Source: Heliocybe sulcata (taxonomy: Eukaryota > Basidiomycota > Agaricomycetes > Gloeophyllales > Gloeophyllaceae). Taken from it: 64,000 nucleotides of DNA. The notes under the pieces were generated by a model. It worked only from the letters and a program-made list of their open reading frames with translations, was not told the origin of the DNA and searched no databases. The stretch lies in the NCBI GenBank assembly GCA_004369045.1, contig ML213530.1, forward strand, positions 195,133 to 259,132. Reading direction: 5' to 3'. Below are positions 12,679-25,443 of the stretch, piece after piece. Every line of letters starts with the position of its first letter. Within the stretch, counting starts at the first letter, position 1. A program made the translations under genes and the position numbers.

Positions 12679-13310
12679 TCAATGAAGACCAGTTCTGAGT
12701 GACGCGAACGAGCAAGGGGGGATACGAGGTGGAACCCTGCTAGGCGCCTTTTAAACGAATAGAGAGCGGGGAAGGCAGCTATTCCCAGGGCAGAACTCAA
12801 TACCGATGCTCGCAGCGTGGCTCGACAGGATCCAGGTAACGACTCTCTCGCGCCATTTCTGGAGCATCACTATGGGCCGTGTATGGGATAAGCGTCCATG
12901 TATAGTGTTCTAGCTTGCCTGTCCAGGCAGTCATATAGAGTGGCCTTCGAGGAATCAAAGGATGACAGCATCACAGGTCACGACAGGCTCTAATGGGCCT
13001 GATGACTCCCAACGTGTACGCAGGGTCTGGATTTCCATCGATGGCCGCGATCCTGGCGGAAACTTGTTGCGTTTCTGCGGCATCGCCGTACTGAGGTGCT
13101 GCCGGGCGACGAGCTCACAGATTTGTAGCAGACGAGCAGGGACAAGACGCATGCAAAGTTCGATGAAGAGGAGAAGACGAACGGAAGACCCGGGAGCGAG
13201 TGGTCGGGGTGCGATGACTTTTCTCACGCTTGTGGCGTCGCGTCGCTTCGACGACATCTCTCCCAACTTCGAGCGTCAACGTCGACTGTCACGATGACCA
13301 AACCCTAAAC
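12679..13310. promoter_or_regulatory. Divergent promoter region, trehalose phosphorylase / TFIIB-like gene
   Basis: There are 632 bases between two divergent start codons. Short reading frames are present on both strands but resemble nothing. It presumably holds both promoters; I see no unambiguous TATA box. Confidence 0.4.
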
Positions 13311-15504
13311 ATGGCGGCCGGACGCTGCAAAGAATGCGGTGCCAACACCGTCTTTGACGTGGAGGTCGGCTCGAACATATGCACCTCCTGCGGGACGCTC
13401 GAAGACCCAAGCCAGTCTGTTCTGACATCTTACCTTGACTTCGCCCCTCATGGCGATTCGACGCGCGAATTCCCCTTGTCCAACCTTACCACTGACTCTC
13501 TCAGGTCTCTGCGGAACAAGGGCGGTTGGAACATAGCCGGCAATACAAAGGAAGTGCGAGAGAACCGGAACCTGGTGCGTATCTCGCGCTTGACCCGCCC
13601 CGAGCCTCCATGTCTTTAACCGTGCTTCATTTCTCGTAGGTTGCCATGCAAAAGTTCCTGCATTCCCTTGCATCTTCTTTGGGACATCCAGGATTGGTCC
13701 GACGCGCCCTCACGTTGTTCAACCAAGTCAGAGAAAAGACGCCGAAATTTCGTTGGGGTCACAAGGCCAAGTGCCTCGCTGGCGCTTCCTTGGCTATCGC
13801 TCTACGGGAAGCTAATAAGGCCGACTCCTTACGTGACATTGCTGTGAGTGTTGCTTCGCATGCATTGCACCTGGCGATGGCCCTAGACGTTCTCAGTTAT
13901 TTACCTGCTCTTGTTTGTTATCAAGGAACTGGGATGATAGACGACGTCACGTCTTGATTAGTTCTCGTGAATGAAGGGCCAGAGATCGTCTGCTGACGAG
14001 TCTCAACTGGAGCGCGCTGTGAGGTCCGGTGGATGTGTTATCTCGTCTAGGATGCCGCCAGTTGCAGTGACGTTGTGAGTGCAGAACAGTGGCTGATCCG
14101 CTCTTTTAACAGTATCTTATCACCGAGCCCCATACGTCTGTGGCTCGCTCCTTCGGTTACGTCGCCCGGACCTTGAATATTAGCGTTGCACCGTCCGATC
14201 CGACGCATTATCTCCCAGTCCTCCAAACCCATCTTCTATCTCTGTTGCAACGCCCGCCGCACTCCGCATCCTCATCCACCGCTCTTCCGTCTACCATCAT
14301 GGAGGCTATAGACCCTGTAATTCCTAATCTAGCCAGCATTATCAAAACAGCAACCTCGGTATGCTCCCTCGTATACCCTTCAACTGTCGATACCCCTTCC
14401 TCCCTTCCCACGACTCTTTCATCTCTGGCATCCCTGCCCAGCCCTCCAATAGCAGTCGCCGCCCTAGTCCTCTCCATCGAAGCCGAGCTGCGCCGTCCAC
14501 TCCCGCAACATGCGATCTTGGCCGAAATGCTTGGCGTCCGAGTGGGGGCGGGCAAGGCGGCAGTGATGCAGCGGTACAAGCTGATCTCCGATGCGGTACT
14601 GATTGGCGTGGAGAGTGTGCCGTGGCTTGCTAAACACGAGAAGAAGAAGACGAGGGGAGGAGGGGCCGGGAGGAGTAAGGTCGCGAAGGCTACGGTGGCG
14701 GTTCAGGGCTTGAAAGACGTCCTGTCGTTCTGGGAAGATATATGGAGAAGTGGGGTTGAAGGTCGGGGAAGACTCGCGCTTGACGTGGACGAAGATGAAG
14801 ATGTTGCGAGTTATAGTGGGGACGAGTCTGTCGGGAGTACGCTGACGACTTCTACGGGGAGCGAGAGGAGCGCAAGGTCCCTGAGTTCCTTGGATGCTTC
14901 TGTGGTGGGCAGGAAGAGGAAGCGGGGCAGCCGCAGACTGGCGCAGGCCTCTCAATATTTGCTTAACCCGCTGTCGTCGCCTTTGCCACCTCTTCACGGT
15001 CCATCTGGGTCGACGTCAACCAATGTATCTCGTGCAGTTGCTGGCGGTTCAGACATGTTGTCGCCCGCACATCTATTGACAGCGCATGTCGCGTCGCTGA
15101 GTGCGCCGCCCACACGGTTGCAGATTTTGGCGATGGAACGCGGAGGGGAGGAAGACGTGGGCGACGAGGAGCTGTTTGAGGAGGGCGAGCTGGATAGCTT
15201 CCTCCGGACCGACGAGGAGGTTGAGGTTGTCAAGAGGATGATGGATCTCGGTTTTGACGATGGACGGGAGCGCGAGCCTGCTTCCAAGAAACGTCGGAAG
15301 GAGGGAGGGGGTACCACGAGGATCGACGTGGACAGGTTGGCTGCGCTACTGGCGGAGCCTGCGGATGAGGAGGACGAGGCAGGGCCTGAAGTTACCTGGC
15401 CGGCAGATGGGGACACGGAGGAGGTGAGTGAGTGGAGACCTTTGTCGCCAGACCCAGGGGGGTTTATGGGTGATGTAGACGTCAGTGAGAGGTATGACTT
15501 CTAA
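13311..15504 (+). CDS. TFIIB/BRF-like transcription factor
   Basis: The N-terminus MAAGRCKECGANTVFDVEVG...CTSCG is a CxxC-x14-CxxC zinc ribbon of the TFIIB family. Exon 2 (about 13638-13842) holds a first cyclin-like repeat (FLHSLASSLGHPGLVRRALTLF ... AGASLAIALREA). The third exon has a diverged second helical region. A long tail follows, with a Lys/Arg-rich patch, Ser-rich and acidic stretches, ending DVDVSERYDF. The third exon is open from about 14112. The intron before it is about 270 bp, which is long for this window. Most like TFIIIB subunit BRF1 in plan, though the divergent repeats leave other TFIIB-related factors possible. It would act in the nucleus in RNA polymerase initiation. Confidence 0.72.
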
Positions 15505-16188
15505 GCTTACGTCTTGGAGGGAACTACGAGCAGTACCACTGCTGTACTATAGATTCCTCGAATATACAAACCAATTCGTCGTCCTCTGTTGGTTATTATC
15601 AAGCCTCGGTCGAATTCGCTGCGCGTACTCTGTCGGAACTTTCCGCTCTCGATTATGCTTCTTGTTGATTGCGATCCATTATAAATCACAAGTCGACTCA
15701 GAGCACCTTTGCCTAACGGGGTCCATTCTGCTTTATTAGTACTGTATAGCTACAGCTTGTATTAATGCATAGGAGCTTCAAGATTGCATGTCGAACGTTG
15801 AGTAGCGGGATCCTTACGCAATGACATCCAATATTTCTTGCTCGTGGGAATTTTACTATAATGTGGTAAGTGGTTTCCGACATTATTTTATTTGCGATTC
15901 CACTTTGCATCTCACTAAGCTTCCTCATCGCTGCTGCCGTTTTCAATTGATAAGATCCACATTAATGAGAGTCTGAGAGTAACTGATGTCCGCGTTCGAC
16001 GTTCAACGTTCAGAGTTCAAACATTCAATATTCAGGCCTCAGGCCTCAGGTCCAGGACTGCGCTTTACCTTAGACTCAGCCTGCATTTTCCGTGTTTCCG
16101 TGTTTCTTGGTCGTTACGTGTGCCCCCCGGCCCTCCTCAACCCAGCGCCCTCAGCCCTGGCAAACAGTGTCGGGAAGCAGGTCTTGCT
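15505..16188. other. Intergenic, TFIIB-like 3' end to aminopeptidase start
   Basis: AT-richer sequence with no supported gene. It contains a run of short direct repeats around 16005-16050 (gttcaacgttcagagttcaaacattcaatattcaggcctcaggcctcagg, read here in words as repeated TTCA and CAGGCCT units) that may be part of the aminopeptidase promoter. Confidence 0.4.
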
Positions 16189-19100
16189 ATGATCTGGCCT
16201 CCCTTTTCTCTCACCAACTCGCTGCGATCAGAGAATGGTTGGCTCTCTAAGTCTTCCAGATGTAACTTGCGGTCATGCGCTACCGCCACCATCAGAGCAA
16301 GGTCACTGTGTCTTCCATCATACAATCGGGGACGTCCATCTATCGATTACGCGTATTCCCATACCACCTATGAAAGTTGGAGTCGCCTACATCAGAAGCC
16401 ATTTCTAAACCTAAGACTTGCACCCTCACGAAAGTGCTTCACGCTTCCCGAATTGTCTTCCGGTGTAGCTGCTGGCGAGCTCGGTGTTAATTCTGAGGAT
16501 TACCGTCTCCCGACGAACGTCAAGCCGAAGCATTATGATTTGACCATCCGGACGGACTTGGAGAAACACACCTTTGATGGTTTTGTCGCTGTCGAGTATG
16601 TGAAGCCATGCTGTCTTGTGCTATGCAAACAGAGTTACATGCGTGCTTCTTAGCCTAGATGTATTGAAGGAAACTTCGACTATTGTTTTGAACACGTCCC
16701 AACTGAAGCTGGGAGAGGCCTCGGTGTACTCGGACGCACTTAAAACGGAGCAGATCCAGTCCTCCACACATGTGGATGCCAAGACTGAACGGGTTACGAT
16801 CACGTTTGGGTCTGCTCTCCCGGCAGGAACCAAGGCGAAATTGCGTATTGGTTTCACTGGCGAGCTTGACACCAGCATGGCAGGTTACTACAGGTCAAAA
16901 TGGACTGACGATGGCAAGGCAAAATACTATGGTCTGACGCAATTCGAGGTACCCCATCTTCACCGTTCCTCATCGTCTCATCCTAAGTGCCCCATCTGTC
17001 TCTAGCCCACTGCTGCAAGGAAGGCTTTCCCGTGCTGGGATGAGCCTCTTCTGAAAGCCACCTTCGCTGTGACCATGATCTCCCGGGAGGGCACGACGAA
17101 CTTGAGCAATATGCCTGCCATCTCCGAGGAAGTCTACGTCCCCGGTGCTAGCGCGGACTCGTTGAGTAAGACGCCGGATCTGGCGAAGTTCCTCGCGGGC
17201 TTGACAATCGGTGATCAATCTCAGGAGAAGTGGAAGATTACCCGCTTCGACACGACCCCTCCTGTTAGTATTCACGCTCTTGGCTATGGAGGAAAGGTTT
17301 GGCTGACGAAATGATGTGAAGATGTCTACGTACATCGTGGCATGGGCTAACGGTAAATTCGCGTATCTGGAGGATTCGTACACCAGCCCTCTGAGCGGCA
17401 AGAAGCGCCCCCTCCGTATTTACGGTATGTGGCTCTCAGTTCGCATTTTATCGTTCCAAGAATTCATCCCGGCAGCCACCAAGGATCATATCCACCAAGC
17501 GCAGTTCGCCCTTGACGTAAAGAAGAAGTCGCTGCCTCTTTACGAACAGGTATTCGATGTGGAGTACCCTTTGCCTAAGCTGGACACAGTGGTCGTACGT
17601 GAATACCCTCGTTTATGTATCAGATCGTCGGTATTGACAACAGGGCCCATATATGTAGGCCAGCGATTTTGACTCCGGTGAGAGACATAATATTCAATGA
17701 CCTGTGGGCTGAAACTCAGTCTACTTAGGTGCTATGGAGAACTGGGTAATATGTGTCATTGGACAGTCCTATGGCCGCATCTGACGTCATGAAAGGGCTT
17801 GATTACGGGCAGGACTTCTGCGTTCTTGGTCGACCCGGAGAAGGCTGAGCTTCGCGCGAAGATGAACGTCGCTGACACTCAGTGCCATGAGGTCGCGCAT
17901 ATGTGGTACGTGTTTCCCACTTTTCCCCGATTCGCGCCCATACTCAATCGGTATGCAGGTTCGGAAATATCACGACGATGTCGTGGTGGGATAACTTGTA
18001 CCTGAACGAAGGGTTCGCTACTTTGGTAGGGCTCCTCTCCATGATTGTGGACTTGCTGATACGATATTCCTATGTAAGATGGGCGAGGTCATCATTCCGA
18101 GTGAGTATCGCCCATACTGCCTGCATGTATGGCAATTAACGTCCTCACTTTAGAGAAGTGCGCATGAGACATTATGGGCGTAATGCTTACACCACAATAC
18201 TGTTGTAGGATCTGGCCGGAATGGAAGCCGGAATCACGTTTCATCAACATGCACCTTGTCGATGCTCTGGCTCAAGATGCGCAACTGTCGTCGCACCCCA
18301 TCGAGGTTGAATGTCCTGATGCCAACAAGATTAACCAGGTGCGCTCGACAGCCATGAAAGTCCAGAGCGCCCGCCACTATATGTTGAATGCAACAGATTT
18401 TCGATTCCCTTTCATACTCGAAGGCTGCATCAGGTCTGCGGTCCATTTGGGTATTGTGTTTTTTATTCATTTCGTATGCCGTTAGTTCTCCGCATGCTTG
18501 CCAGCTACGTCGGCGAAGACCGCTTCCTCAAGGGTGTTTCTATATACCTAAAGCAGCATCTGTACGCCAATAGTGTTACCAGAGACCTGTGGGAGGGCGT
18601 TGCGGAGTCTACTGGTAGGAGTTCTCTCCTCTCGTGGGCAATACGTTGGTCTGAGATCTTACAGGCATCGACGTCCCAAAGGTCATGGACAATTGGGTGT
18701 CGAAGGTAACACGCCCTTGAATATAATGTGATTTTGTTCCGACTTTATGTTGGCAGATGGGCTTCCCGGTTATTAGCGTCACGGAAACTGACAAGAGCAT
18801 TCATGTGCGCCAAGACCGTTTCCTATCCAGTGGACCTGCAGACCCGAAGGAGAATGAGACAATATGGTATGCATACAGCTGACCTCTCCCATGCTTAGTC
18901 TGACTTAGATCCGTCAAAGGACTATCCCACTTCAAATCCTCTCAGTCAATGGGCATGGCAAAGCGGTGATTGACAAGGACGCTATTTTGGAAGAGCGGGA
19001 GCAGACGATTCCTCTTGACACTAGCAAGCCGTTCAAACTGAATGCGGATACCACGGGTCTCTGTAAGTACTTACTCTATTGTCGTGTACTTCACATTAAG

Positions 19101-20614
19101 CCAGTGGTCAACAGACCGTGTTTTGTATACGCCTGAGCGTCTGGCCAAGATAGCCTCAGAGGCAGCCAAGGAGAACTCTGTCTTCACTTTGAACGACCGC
19201 ATGGGCCTGGTATACGATACTATGGCGCTTTCGAAAGCAGGTTTCACGAAAGTCAGCAGCGCTTTGACGCTCATGGAGATACTTAAGGACGAGAAAGAAT
19301 GTGAGCGTTCATTCGGCATATTAAAGAGTATAGCCATATGCTGACGCCCCCTGCGCTAGTCCTCGTCCGGGACAGTATTGCTGGTAACCTGGGGAACCTC
19401 CGAAGCGTCTGGTTCGAGCATGATGAAGTCAGGGAGAAGCTGGGGGAGTTCGCTCGAGTACGTTTACTTTGTAACACGCAAGGGAGATGCTTTTCTAACT
19501 CTGCTCCAGAATCTCTTCTTGCCAGTTGTCAAGCAACTTGGTTTTGAGTACTCTCCGAGTGATTCGTCAGACACGGTCGCTCTTCGGACGTTGGCAATTG
19601 GCACGGCTGTCGTGGGTAAAGATAAGGGGTAGGTTGCTGCCGTAATCCGTCACGTCCATATGCTAAAGACATGATCTGTTAAGGGTCGTCGAAGAATTGA
19701 GGGCTCGCTTCAAGCACTACATGGATACCGGCGACGACTCTAAAATACCAGCGGATCTCGTCAGACAGACATACAGTGTGGTAAGTTCTGTCCACATTGG
19801 TACAGGCAGGAGGAGCCTTGACATAGCCTCTGACAATAGGCTGTCCGGTACGGCGGCCGAAAAGAATACGATGCGATGAGGAAGATTTACCAAAAGCCAA
19901 AGACACCAACCGCAGGTCAGGCAGCCATGTGGGTACCTTCAGTGTCCGGGCGGGTCGCAGTAGGATGATACCATGTCCTGCAGCGCTGCCATGTGTAGCG
20001 TGGACAACTTGGAATTAGCCAAGGAGACTTTAGAGTTCATGAAGACTCAAGCCAGAGACCAAGACGTCATATGGTTTATCGCACAGTTGGGTTCGAACCA
20101 CGGAACGAGAAGGCTGATGGCCCAGTACTTCAAGGACAATTACTGGGATGTACGTGGTCAGCATCCTATTCTCACTTTGGTACTAAACAGTTATGGTACA
20201 GTTGTACAAACGTTTCGAAGGCAACTTCATACTCGCAGCTCTTGTCAAGGTGAGCGGACGGTTCGCTTCACAAGGGCTCGATTATCAGGACGACAGTGCT
20301 GATTAGGAGACTTCGACATGTGTAGATGTCACTCGGGACCCTATCCACTCAGCGAGACTATGATGAGGCAGTGGAGTTTTTCAAGGTTCGTGAACTGGAG
20401 TAGAGTCCGTGAATTCCTACACATGCGCCTGTAGGACAAGGATACGTCCAAGTATCAACTGGCGTACCAGCAAGTGCTTGACAACATAAAGGATAGGTCG
20501 ATCGTTATAGAGGTATGGGAATGCCGTCTGTAGGCTCCTAAGCTTCCACTCTGATATCTTTCCCCTCAGCGGTCTACCTCGGACGTGCTGCAGTGGCTGC
20601 AAGGCAGAAAGTGA
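16189..20614 (+). CDS. M1-family zinc aminopeptidase (Aap1/Ape2/puromycin-sensitive type)
   Basis: This enzyme removes N-terminal residues from peptides. Key signatures can be joined across introns: YRLPTNVKPKHYDL at the start of the catalytic fold; PTAARKAFPCWDEP; the substrate-binding GAMENWGLIT, split over two introns near 17680-17795; the zinc motif HEVAH at about 17887 followed by MWFGN; and the third ligand in NEGFATL near 18005. The C-terminal ERAP1-like domain runs through LYRVLYTPERLA, LNDRMGLVYD and DVIWFIAQLGSN to QWLQGRK before the stop. About 16 or more introns are present. The start is uncertain: an in-frame ATG at 16120 exists, and the N-terminal extension of about 100 residues could be an organelle presequence. 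It runs tail to tail with the GH5 gene, 262 bp apart. Confidence 0.88.
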
Positions 20615-20876
20615 AAGTCATGGCTATGCCATGCCGGCACACTGCAGGGTGTACGTCGCGATGCCGCAGAGCGCAAATAGGCGAAGCGGTACGTGTCTCA
20701 TATTCATGACTCCATGCTCATGTATACGGGCGGTCTGTTCTCGCGTCGCACTCCCGGTTCCTGTACTGCATAGTTGGTCAAAGCCACCAGTGAATAATTA
20801 GTCCTCAGTCTCAGCGAATACGACCAATATATCGGGTGCCATACGCGGTTACCGTGTAGCCCTAATCCACATGCTT

Positions 20877-22243
20877 CTATGCGCCGGCAGTAGGCGCGAG
20901 GCAGTACGTGACGGTAGGCTGATCATACCAGACTGTGCCGTTAAGAGTGGGCGTCTCCGTCAGAATGTAGGAGGTCGCGAAGCTACCCGCTGCCCATCCC
21001 GAGTAACCGAGGAGAACTGGAGGAGCCATTCATCAGGGAAAGTCTTCACGAATGAGGGCGACACATACCATCAGCCACTGTCCTCTGGTACGCGACCTGC
21101 TGGCACAGGTACTCGAGGCACGAGGCGGTGTTACCACCACCCGTCTCTGTGTTCAGAGCCTGCCTGCCGTTCTCACGCAGCCATTGCGAAAGGGGGGCCC
21201 AAGCCTCTTCAATGTTGTTGGTTGTGCAATTGGCGTGTGTGCCAGAGTTGTCCTATATCGCAATGAACAAGAATCTCGGGAGCTAAGGAAATGACCTTAC
21301 GTAGTCGAGGTACTTGTGGACATCAAAGATGAGGTTGGTCTTGGTACCGTCGGGATTGGTTACATTCAAGAGGGCAGCTCCTGAACCGTCTGACCAGATG
21401 GTCGCAGCGGAGGTGTACTGGTCACCAGGGAGCAGAATTAGCTGGGAGGTAGCGCTGCAGCGTTCCTCAGTATTATTGTCAGCGTATGCTTAGTAGGAAC
21501 GCAGCGTACCCAGCTCCTCGGATGGCATTGACAGCGTACTGGACGGACTCAGCCCAGAGCGTGACGTTCAAGTCGTGGGGCTCGTTCATCCTGATGATTG
21601 TCAAATTAAGTATATGTACGGCGTGCTTCTGCGCTACTCACGTGCCGAAGAGGATATTATTGAAGCCCTTGAACTCGGTAGCCAGAGAGGTCCACAGAGC
21701 AGCGAACTGCTCATTAGTGGGGCCGCCTTGACCAATAATCTAATGCCAAATACACGTTGAAATTTTCGCTCGCCTGATGCACGCTGGCAGATAGACTTAC
21801 TCCACCGTCCCAGCGGGCGTAGTTGTGCACATCGACGATGCAGCTCGCACCGGTGCTCAAGCACGCCTGCACGAGAGCGTAATACTTCTCGAAGTTGGGC
21901 TGGTAGAGAGTCCCACCGAGAGTGTTGTTCGTCAGGTACTGCCAGCCGACTGGAAGACGGAACAGGCTGTAACCGTCATTCCTGACGAAGTGCTGCATCT
22001 GGCCAAGACCATCGGGGCCTGGTAAAAGCCGCCATCCGTGAAAACTCTCCGTGTAGTATCATCTCTTGATGGCTTACCTCCATACTGTGTCAAAGGCGGA
22101 ACAACTTGGGTGATGTCGCAAGTACCGTCGGTGCCACAACCGAAGTCGAAACCAGCGATGTTGACACCAGCGTAGCGGAACTGCGCGAAGGCAGAGCTGA
22201 CCATGCAGGCCAAGGCCACCGTCGTCGAAGCGAGGAACTTCAT
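20877..22243 (-). CDS. Secreted GH5 (subfamily 5-like) endo-beta-1,4-glucanase
   Basis: This is an extracellular cellulase. The signal peptide MKFLASTTVALACMVSSAFA is followed directly by QFRYAGVNIAGFDFGC, the start of the GH5 barrel, so there is no cellulose-binding module at the N-terminus. Further blocks are FRLPVGWQYL, CIVDVHNYARWDG, and FGTMNEPHD carrying the catalytic acid Glu. LIFDVHKYLDYDNSGTH and NTETGGGNT carrying the nucleophile Glu follow. The C-terminus reads GYSGWAAGSF ... LAPTAGA and stops with no CBM1. About six introns, with the length near 340-350 aa. Cytosolic handling of the products would be by other genes not in this window. Confidence 0.9.
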
Positions 22244-24495
22244 CTTTCGTGAGGGTGAGAGTGGGTTGGTTGATCCTCCAGGTTAACTACAGAATGGCGT
22301 CCTTTAATATATGAAGCCCTGGGCAATAATAACCTGATGCAGCAGTGGTGTTGTCCCATTAAGGCCAATTAATAATATGTAGAGGTGGCAGCACACATGA
22401 CTCACCGAGATGCTTCCGAACGAGGAGGAAGAAGACGCATATTCCCGACGCAGTGGAGAATGCTTAGCGGCTGTAGTCCATCGGACCCGTTGATGGAGCG
22501 CGCCAGGATGCGGGAAATGCTCGCGACAACATCGGGGGCCGCCTGGGGTGGACAATATTGTTGTTAACCGTCACGTTCACAGCACATGATCCTAGTCGTC
22601 CTGTCTTTGCGGACACAATCTAAGTAAAGCCTCAGTACACCTTCCCGCGCAAGAATATTCACACATTGATCTCGCTATAAAAAGAGCAATGTCAAGCAAA
22701 TCCGATAATCGAGCGAGCAATCCAGACCAAGGTTCCGGGAGAAGGTGGGTCTGCTTTGTGGCATCAAGTGATGCATTCGATGTCGGGAGTTCTATATCAT
22801 CTGGATGGCAGGAATACGTTTGGAGAGGCCCGACTCTAAAGGCAGGGCAAAGTAGGTCCTGCTTGAAGCCGGGAGAGTAAGCATATTGTGATATTGTGAC
22901 CACCTGACGAAGAAGACGATGAGCAAGGCAGAGAGGTCAGTGTCTCAATGAGTGCTCAGCGCTCAATCTTGAGTGCACTCGGCGTGCGATGGGAGGGCAA
23001 GAACGTGCGACATATCGGCGGACGCTTGTAGTAGACGCTGTTGAGCCACGTCAAATACATACGACCGTGTTTCGCGCCTGACGGTGAACAAACGTGAAGG
23101 CCGCCACGAAATTGACATGACGAACCCGGGAGAGCTTCGACAAACCCAGAAGGAGCCGAGACAAGAAGTTAGATTAGGTGTGGAAGCATCGGAGTAATCG
23201 CCTAAGATGAAAATTTATGAGCCACAAGTCATCCGTATTGATGAGTTTCAAAGAAGATACATCTCCTAGAGCTAGTTCACTTGGCTCTAGATGGTCTTAC
23301 CAGAGAAGAAACCAGATGTCCGCAGGTCACAGCGTAGGAGAAGGGCTGCCCTCATGATCACGTTAGCAGGGTACGGCAGCCGATGGCTTTGTGAGTTAAG
23401 GAGCGCCGCGGTGCCTTCGTAGATCGACGTGGTCTTGACATTGACGGGGTGGAGTACCAGGAGACCTCGGAGAAACCTAGACAAAGCGGAACTTCGGACG
23501 GGAGTCCAGACGCCGCATCCCATCCCAGACTCTACGAGCACCTCACCATAGGACCCTAAACCACACGAATGTGCGTCAGCACTCGTCAAACCCAGTGAAA
23601 AGTCCAAGGTGCGCCACAATACCTAAAGTATTAAGGACTGTAGCACCTCGCTGCTCAAAATGCCTATGTAGATGAGCAGGAGAGGTCGCATGATGCTATA
23701 AGCACCTCACGCATGATGTAGATTGAATGAACAGGACAATTCATCTCCTAGTGCTCGTGGACACGAGCAAAGCTCGGAGTTGAACTACCGAAGGTCGCAC
23801 TTGCTACAGTGTCAATGAAGGAAGGAGGAGCGAAAGCTAGCGTGCTATGCATTGTACTCCAGAACACAACAATAGGCAAGCACACTGAAACTTGCCCGCG
23901 AAGACCAGACGGAGGCCTGTGCGCGACAATCGAACACCCAATGTGAAAGAACACAAGCGCGAGATTCATGCTCGCAGGGTGCAGCAGCCGGTGGCTTTAC
24001 CAAGCACGCTCGATCATGATAGAACAGTACTAGTGTTCGTAAGAGCATGAGCCCCATATCCAGATGGATGGACCACGAGACCATACCTAGACAGAGCCGA
24101 GGCAAGAAGCGCTGGTCAGGCTGGGTAGGGAGCATTAGACTGACCCGAACATTAGTCCGGATTCCGGAACGTACGGGTATTAGACCGCGCAATTCAAGGC
24201 ATGCAGACGTACGTCAGGATCAGTACGAGCTTAGAGGTCCAACTATCGTCTCGCGCGTGCAGTGCCTGTTGGATGTAGTAAGTGCGTTACCACCTTTGCA
24301 GTTAGCTGGTGCATGAGGAAGGTGGAACATGCCACCGATGCACTCATAATCCTGTATCTGAGTGAAATACAGGACTCGGTACGAAGACAAGCCAATAACC
24401 ATATATAATAGAACTGTATAGTTCAGTACGAGTCCGTCAATATCGAGACAGAAAGACATGGAAGTGAAGGCTCACAATAGCTACATCCGTCGCAA
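22244..24495. other. 2.2 kb gene-poor stretch with degraded repeated segments
   Basis: The first few hundred bases are the GH5 promoter; a TATA-like run (tttaatatatgaa) lies near 22302-22314. From about 23080 to 24200, short blocks recur two or three times, such as gcagggt..gcagcc.gtggcttt at 23367-23391 and 23971-23997, and cctagacaaagcgg-like blocks near 23478 and 24090. Minus-strand frames give hydrophobic fragments (for example at 23748-23969) that I cannot assign. This looks like relics of a duplicated, decayed gene; no intact gene is supported. Confidence 0.4.
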
Positions 24496-25291
24496 TTACC
24501 ACTCATCCATGCGCGTAAAATATTTCTCTTTATCAGCTTTACTCAAGATATGAACAGCAAAATAGCCACCATCAACCATCGACCATGTAGTGTCGACCTT
24601 GCGCCTGTTCTGCGGTGGTAGATGCAGTGGCGGTCGCATACTGCATAGCTAATCCAAGGACCGTCAAGACATCCAGAGCGCGGATCGGACAGTAAAGGGG
24701 ACTCACTGTCCTGCGGACCAAGCGTACTACGGCCTCAACAGCACCCCGCCTCTCAGTTCCCTCCTTAACCTACCCACGAGCAAGAATCGTCAATGCATGA
24801 GCACAGCCCGCGTGGATGAATGAAACACGTACCACCGCAAAGACATACCAGTCCCACAAACCACCCCAAGGCAACTGCACACCCTCGCCCGAGTACCTCG
24901 CCCCTCGCCTCCTCCTCTTCCCCTTGATCGCCTGGTCAGGCAACGGCGGGCCCGAGGGTATTTCAGGCGGCCTAGTAACGAGCAGCTCCGTGGCCACGAT
25001 GTGCGGCGACCTGGCGAGGTGCTCGTGCAAAAACTTTACGGGTTCCGGAGCGTCTTCTGGCACGCGGGGTACATCAGTGTGGGCGCCTTTGGATGGCATG
25101 TGAGGCGGGTTCGGACGAAGGTCGTATGCGCGCTCTGCTTCGCGGTCAATGAACCATGGGACTGGGCGGCTGGTGTTCGCGTTCGCGGTATTCGTCGGCA
25201 ATGAGGGCGCCGTGGACCGATATCTGAGAGATGTCCATTGTCGGGAGCAGGGTTGGAAAGGCAAACGAGAGGCTGAGCGGAACACCTGCAT
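24496..25291 (-). CDS. Mitochondrial RsfS/ATP25-N-terminal-like protein
   Basis: Starts MQVFRSASRLPFQPCSRQW, an Arg/Ser-rich presequence typical of mitochondrial import. A VPWFIDRE block and a LLVTRPPEIPSGPPLP segment follow. The last part is spliced from three exons: GGLWDWYVFAV, then VKEGTERRGAVEAVVRLVRRT (20 residues shown in part), then VDGGYFAVHILSKADKEKYF near the C-terminus. The VDGG-x-AVH pattern is that of the RsfS/Iojap oligomerisation domain, which binds the large ribosomal subunit; in fungi it also forms the N-terminal part of ATP25. The protein ends about eight residues after this domain, so the ATP25 C-terminal part is absent. Length is about 240 aa. The next gene, SHR3, diverges from it. 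Confidence 0.7.
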
Positions 25292-25443
25292 GATGTCGTC
25301 GTGAAACTGTGCTCGGGCTCGGAGAAGGCGCACTGCTTGGGTGCCAAATTTGGGTTTTCACGTGGCTCTTTAGTGGCTGTGCAGCCGCACACTGTCGAGC
25401 TTGCGCGAACCGCTCCTACGCGCTCTCACCGTGCGCGACAGCC

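Noticed and set aside
14894-15079. Small frames inside the third exon of the TFIIB-like gene
   Set aside because: They are shadows of the 454-codon frame on the same strand.
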